A stretch of 15,587 nt of DNA. Origin: CAZUGH01 sp964619785. GTDB taxonomy: Bacteria > Bacillota > Clostridia > Lachnospirales > Lachnospiraceae. The notes under the pieces are model-generated. The model had not been told where the DNA came from and did no database searches. It saw only the letters and a program-made list of their open reading frames with translations. The translations under genes and the position numbers were made by a program. Shown here in pieces: positions 14,925-15,587 of the stretch. Every line of letters begins with the position of its first letter. Position 1 is the first letter of the stretch. The stretch covers positions 1 through 15,587 of the forward strand of contig CAZUGH010000044.1 in NCBI GenBank assembly GCA_964619785.1, written 5' to 3'.

Positions 14925-15587
14925 CTAGTTTGTGATTGTAATCTGAGTGTCTTTATCAAATAAATGAATCTTAGACATATCAAATGCAATCTTGATTGTA
15001 TCACCAGGACGAGCTGTTGTACGAGGATTAACACGAACAGTAATATCAAATGTCTCGATTGTGAAGTATAAGAATACCTCAGCTCCTAACATCTCATATA
15101 CCTTAACGGTTGCTTCCAAAGCGCTCTCTGGAGAATTGCTGATGAACATCTGCTCATCTTTAATATCTTCTGGACGAATACCAAAGATAATAGTCTTATC
15201 TTCATATCCACCATCAATTAACTTCTTAGCTTTAGCTTCTGTCAACTTGATTGTGTTAGAACCAAACATAAGTAATACATCTGCTCCTGAAGCAACAACC
15301 TTAGCTTCGATAAAGTTCATCTGAGGTGAACCAATGAATCCAGCTACGAATAAGTTCTTAGGTTTCATATACAGGTCAAGTGGAGAATCTACCTGCTGTA
15401 CAATACCATCTTTCATAACTACGATACGAGTACCAAGTGTAAGGGCCTCTGTCTGGTCATGTGTTACATAGATGATAGTTGTTTCAAGTCTCTGGTGCAA
15501 CTTAGAAATCTCGATACGCATCTGTACACGAAGTTTTGCATCAAGGTTAGAAAGTGGCTCATCCATTAACAGAACATTGGGCTGAAT
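14925..15587 (-). CDS. ugpC: Sugar ABC transporter ATP-binding protein, MsmX/UgpC type (C-terminal part)
   Basis: Cytoplasmic ATPase of a carbohydrate importer. The gene enters from the right edge, so the Walker A, Q-loop and signature motifs are outside the window. The visible frame has 220 codons and begins IQPNVLLMDEPLSNLDAKLR, which is Walker B plus D-loop. The H-loop VTHDQTEAL comes next, then a GSPQMNF segment and a C-terminal OB-fold/TOBE domain ending in DTQITITN. Such ATPases (MsmX in B. subtilis, MsmK in streptococci) often serve several sugar importers at once; the substrate cannot be told from this fragment. A terminator follows at 14874-14900. The symbol marks the family, not proven glycerol-3-phosphate transport. 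Confidence 0.9.
   Translation of the reverse strand: MQPNVLLMDEPLSNLDAKLRVQMRIEISKLHQRLETTIIYVTHDQTEALTLGTRIVVMKDGIVQQVDSPLDLYMKPKNLFVAGFIGSPQMNFIEAKVVASGADVLLMFGSNTIKLTEAKAKKLIDGGYEDKTIIFGIRPEDIKDEQMFISNSPESALEATVKVYEMLGAEVFLYFTIETFDITVRVNPRTTARPGDTIKIAFDMSKIHLFDKDTQITITN

Noticed and set aside
14728..15049. Short minus-strand open frames across the 14732-14924 gap
   Set aside because: They run through hairpins and the terminator and overlap the end of the ABC ATPase gene; no ribosome binding site was seen.
1..15587. CRISPR array, tRNA or rRNA genes, insertion sequences, phage attachment sites
   Set aside because: No regularly spaced repeats, cloverleaf or rRNA-like stretches, transposase frames or integrase genes were seen.

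Overview
The window looks like a chromosomal segment of a motile, low-to-mid GC Gram-positive bacterium of the Clostridia, most likely Lachnospiraceae. The evidence is the protein sequences themselves (GuaA, UvrA/UvrB, an FtsEX operon headed by a CdaR/PucR-like protein), strong GGAGG-type ribosome binding sites with frequent GTG and TTG starts, a Gram-positive LexA box, and a flagellar-sigma-like promoter. The family assignment comes from recalled protein resemblance, not from a search.

Layout, left to right. (1) 1-1540, minus: guaA (GMP synthase), complete except for its stop codon at the left edge, with its own extended -10 promoter and a small leader hairpin. (2) 1659-7078, minus: a tightly overlapping excision-repair operon uvrB-uvrA followed by a yfbR-like 5'-deoxynucleotidase, preceded by a LexA-type SOS box. 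(3) 7171-8154, plus: a divergent XRE-type regulator whose gene appears to have been cut in two. The DNA-binding N-terminus ends at a stop, and the membrane C-terminus continues in another frame, apparently after a deletion at a short repeat. (4) 8207-13420, minus: a cell-division/cell-wall operon read as cdaR-like regulator, ftsE, ftsX, a coiled-coil M23 peptidase of EnvC/PcsB type, and a ctpA-type S41 protease. (5) 13486-14731, plus: one gene with EF-hand-like calcium loops and no Sec signal. It has a candidate flagellar-sigma promoter and a long, strongly structured leader that can pair with its ribosome binding site. (6) 14728-14900: a cluster of hairpins that looks like a dispersed intergenic repeat, followed by a terminator. 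(7) 14925-15587, minus: the C-terminal part of a MsmX/UgpC-type sugar ABC transporter ATPase, cut by the right edge.

How the parts work together. UvrA and UvrB find and verify DNA lesions, and the LexA box suggests DNA-damage induction. YfbR and GuaA act on nucleotide pools. FtsE and FtsX form the ABC-like complex that normally gates a peptidoglycan hydrolase, and the M23 gene directly downstream is the obvious partner. The CtpA-type protease is placed to process or degrade an envelope component.

The most unusual part is 13461-14731. A housekeeping promoter for the cell-division operon and a flagellar-type promoter for the calcium-loop protein run divergently and overlap at their -35 elements, and the calcium-loop mRNA carries an unidentified structured leader that could control translation.
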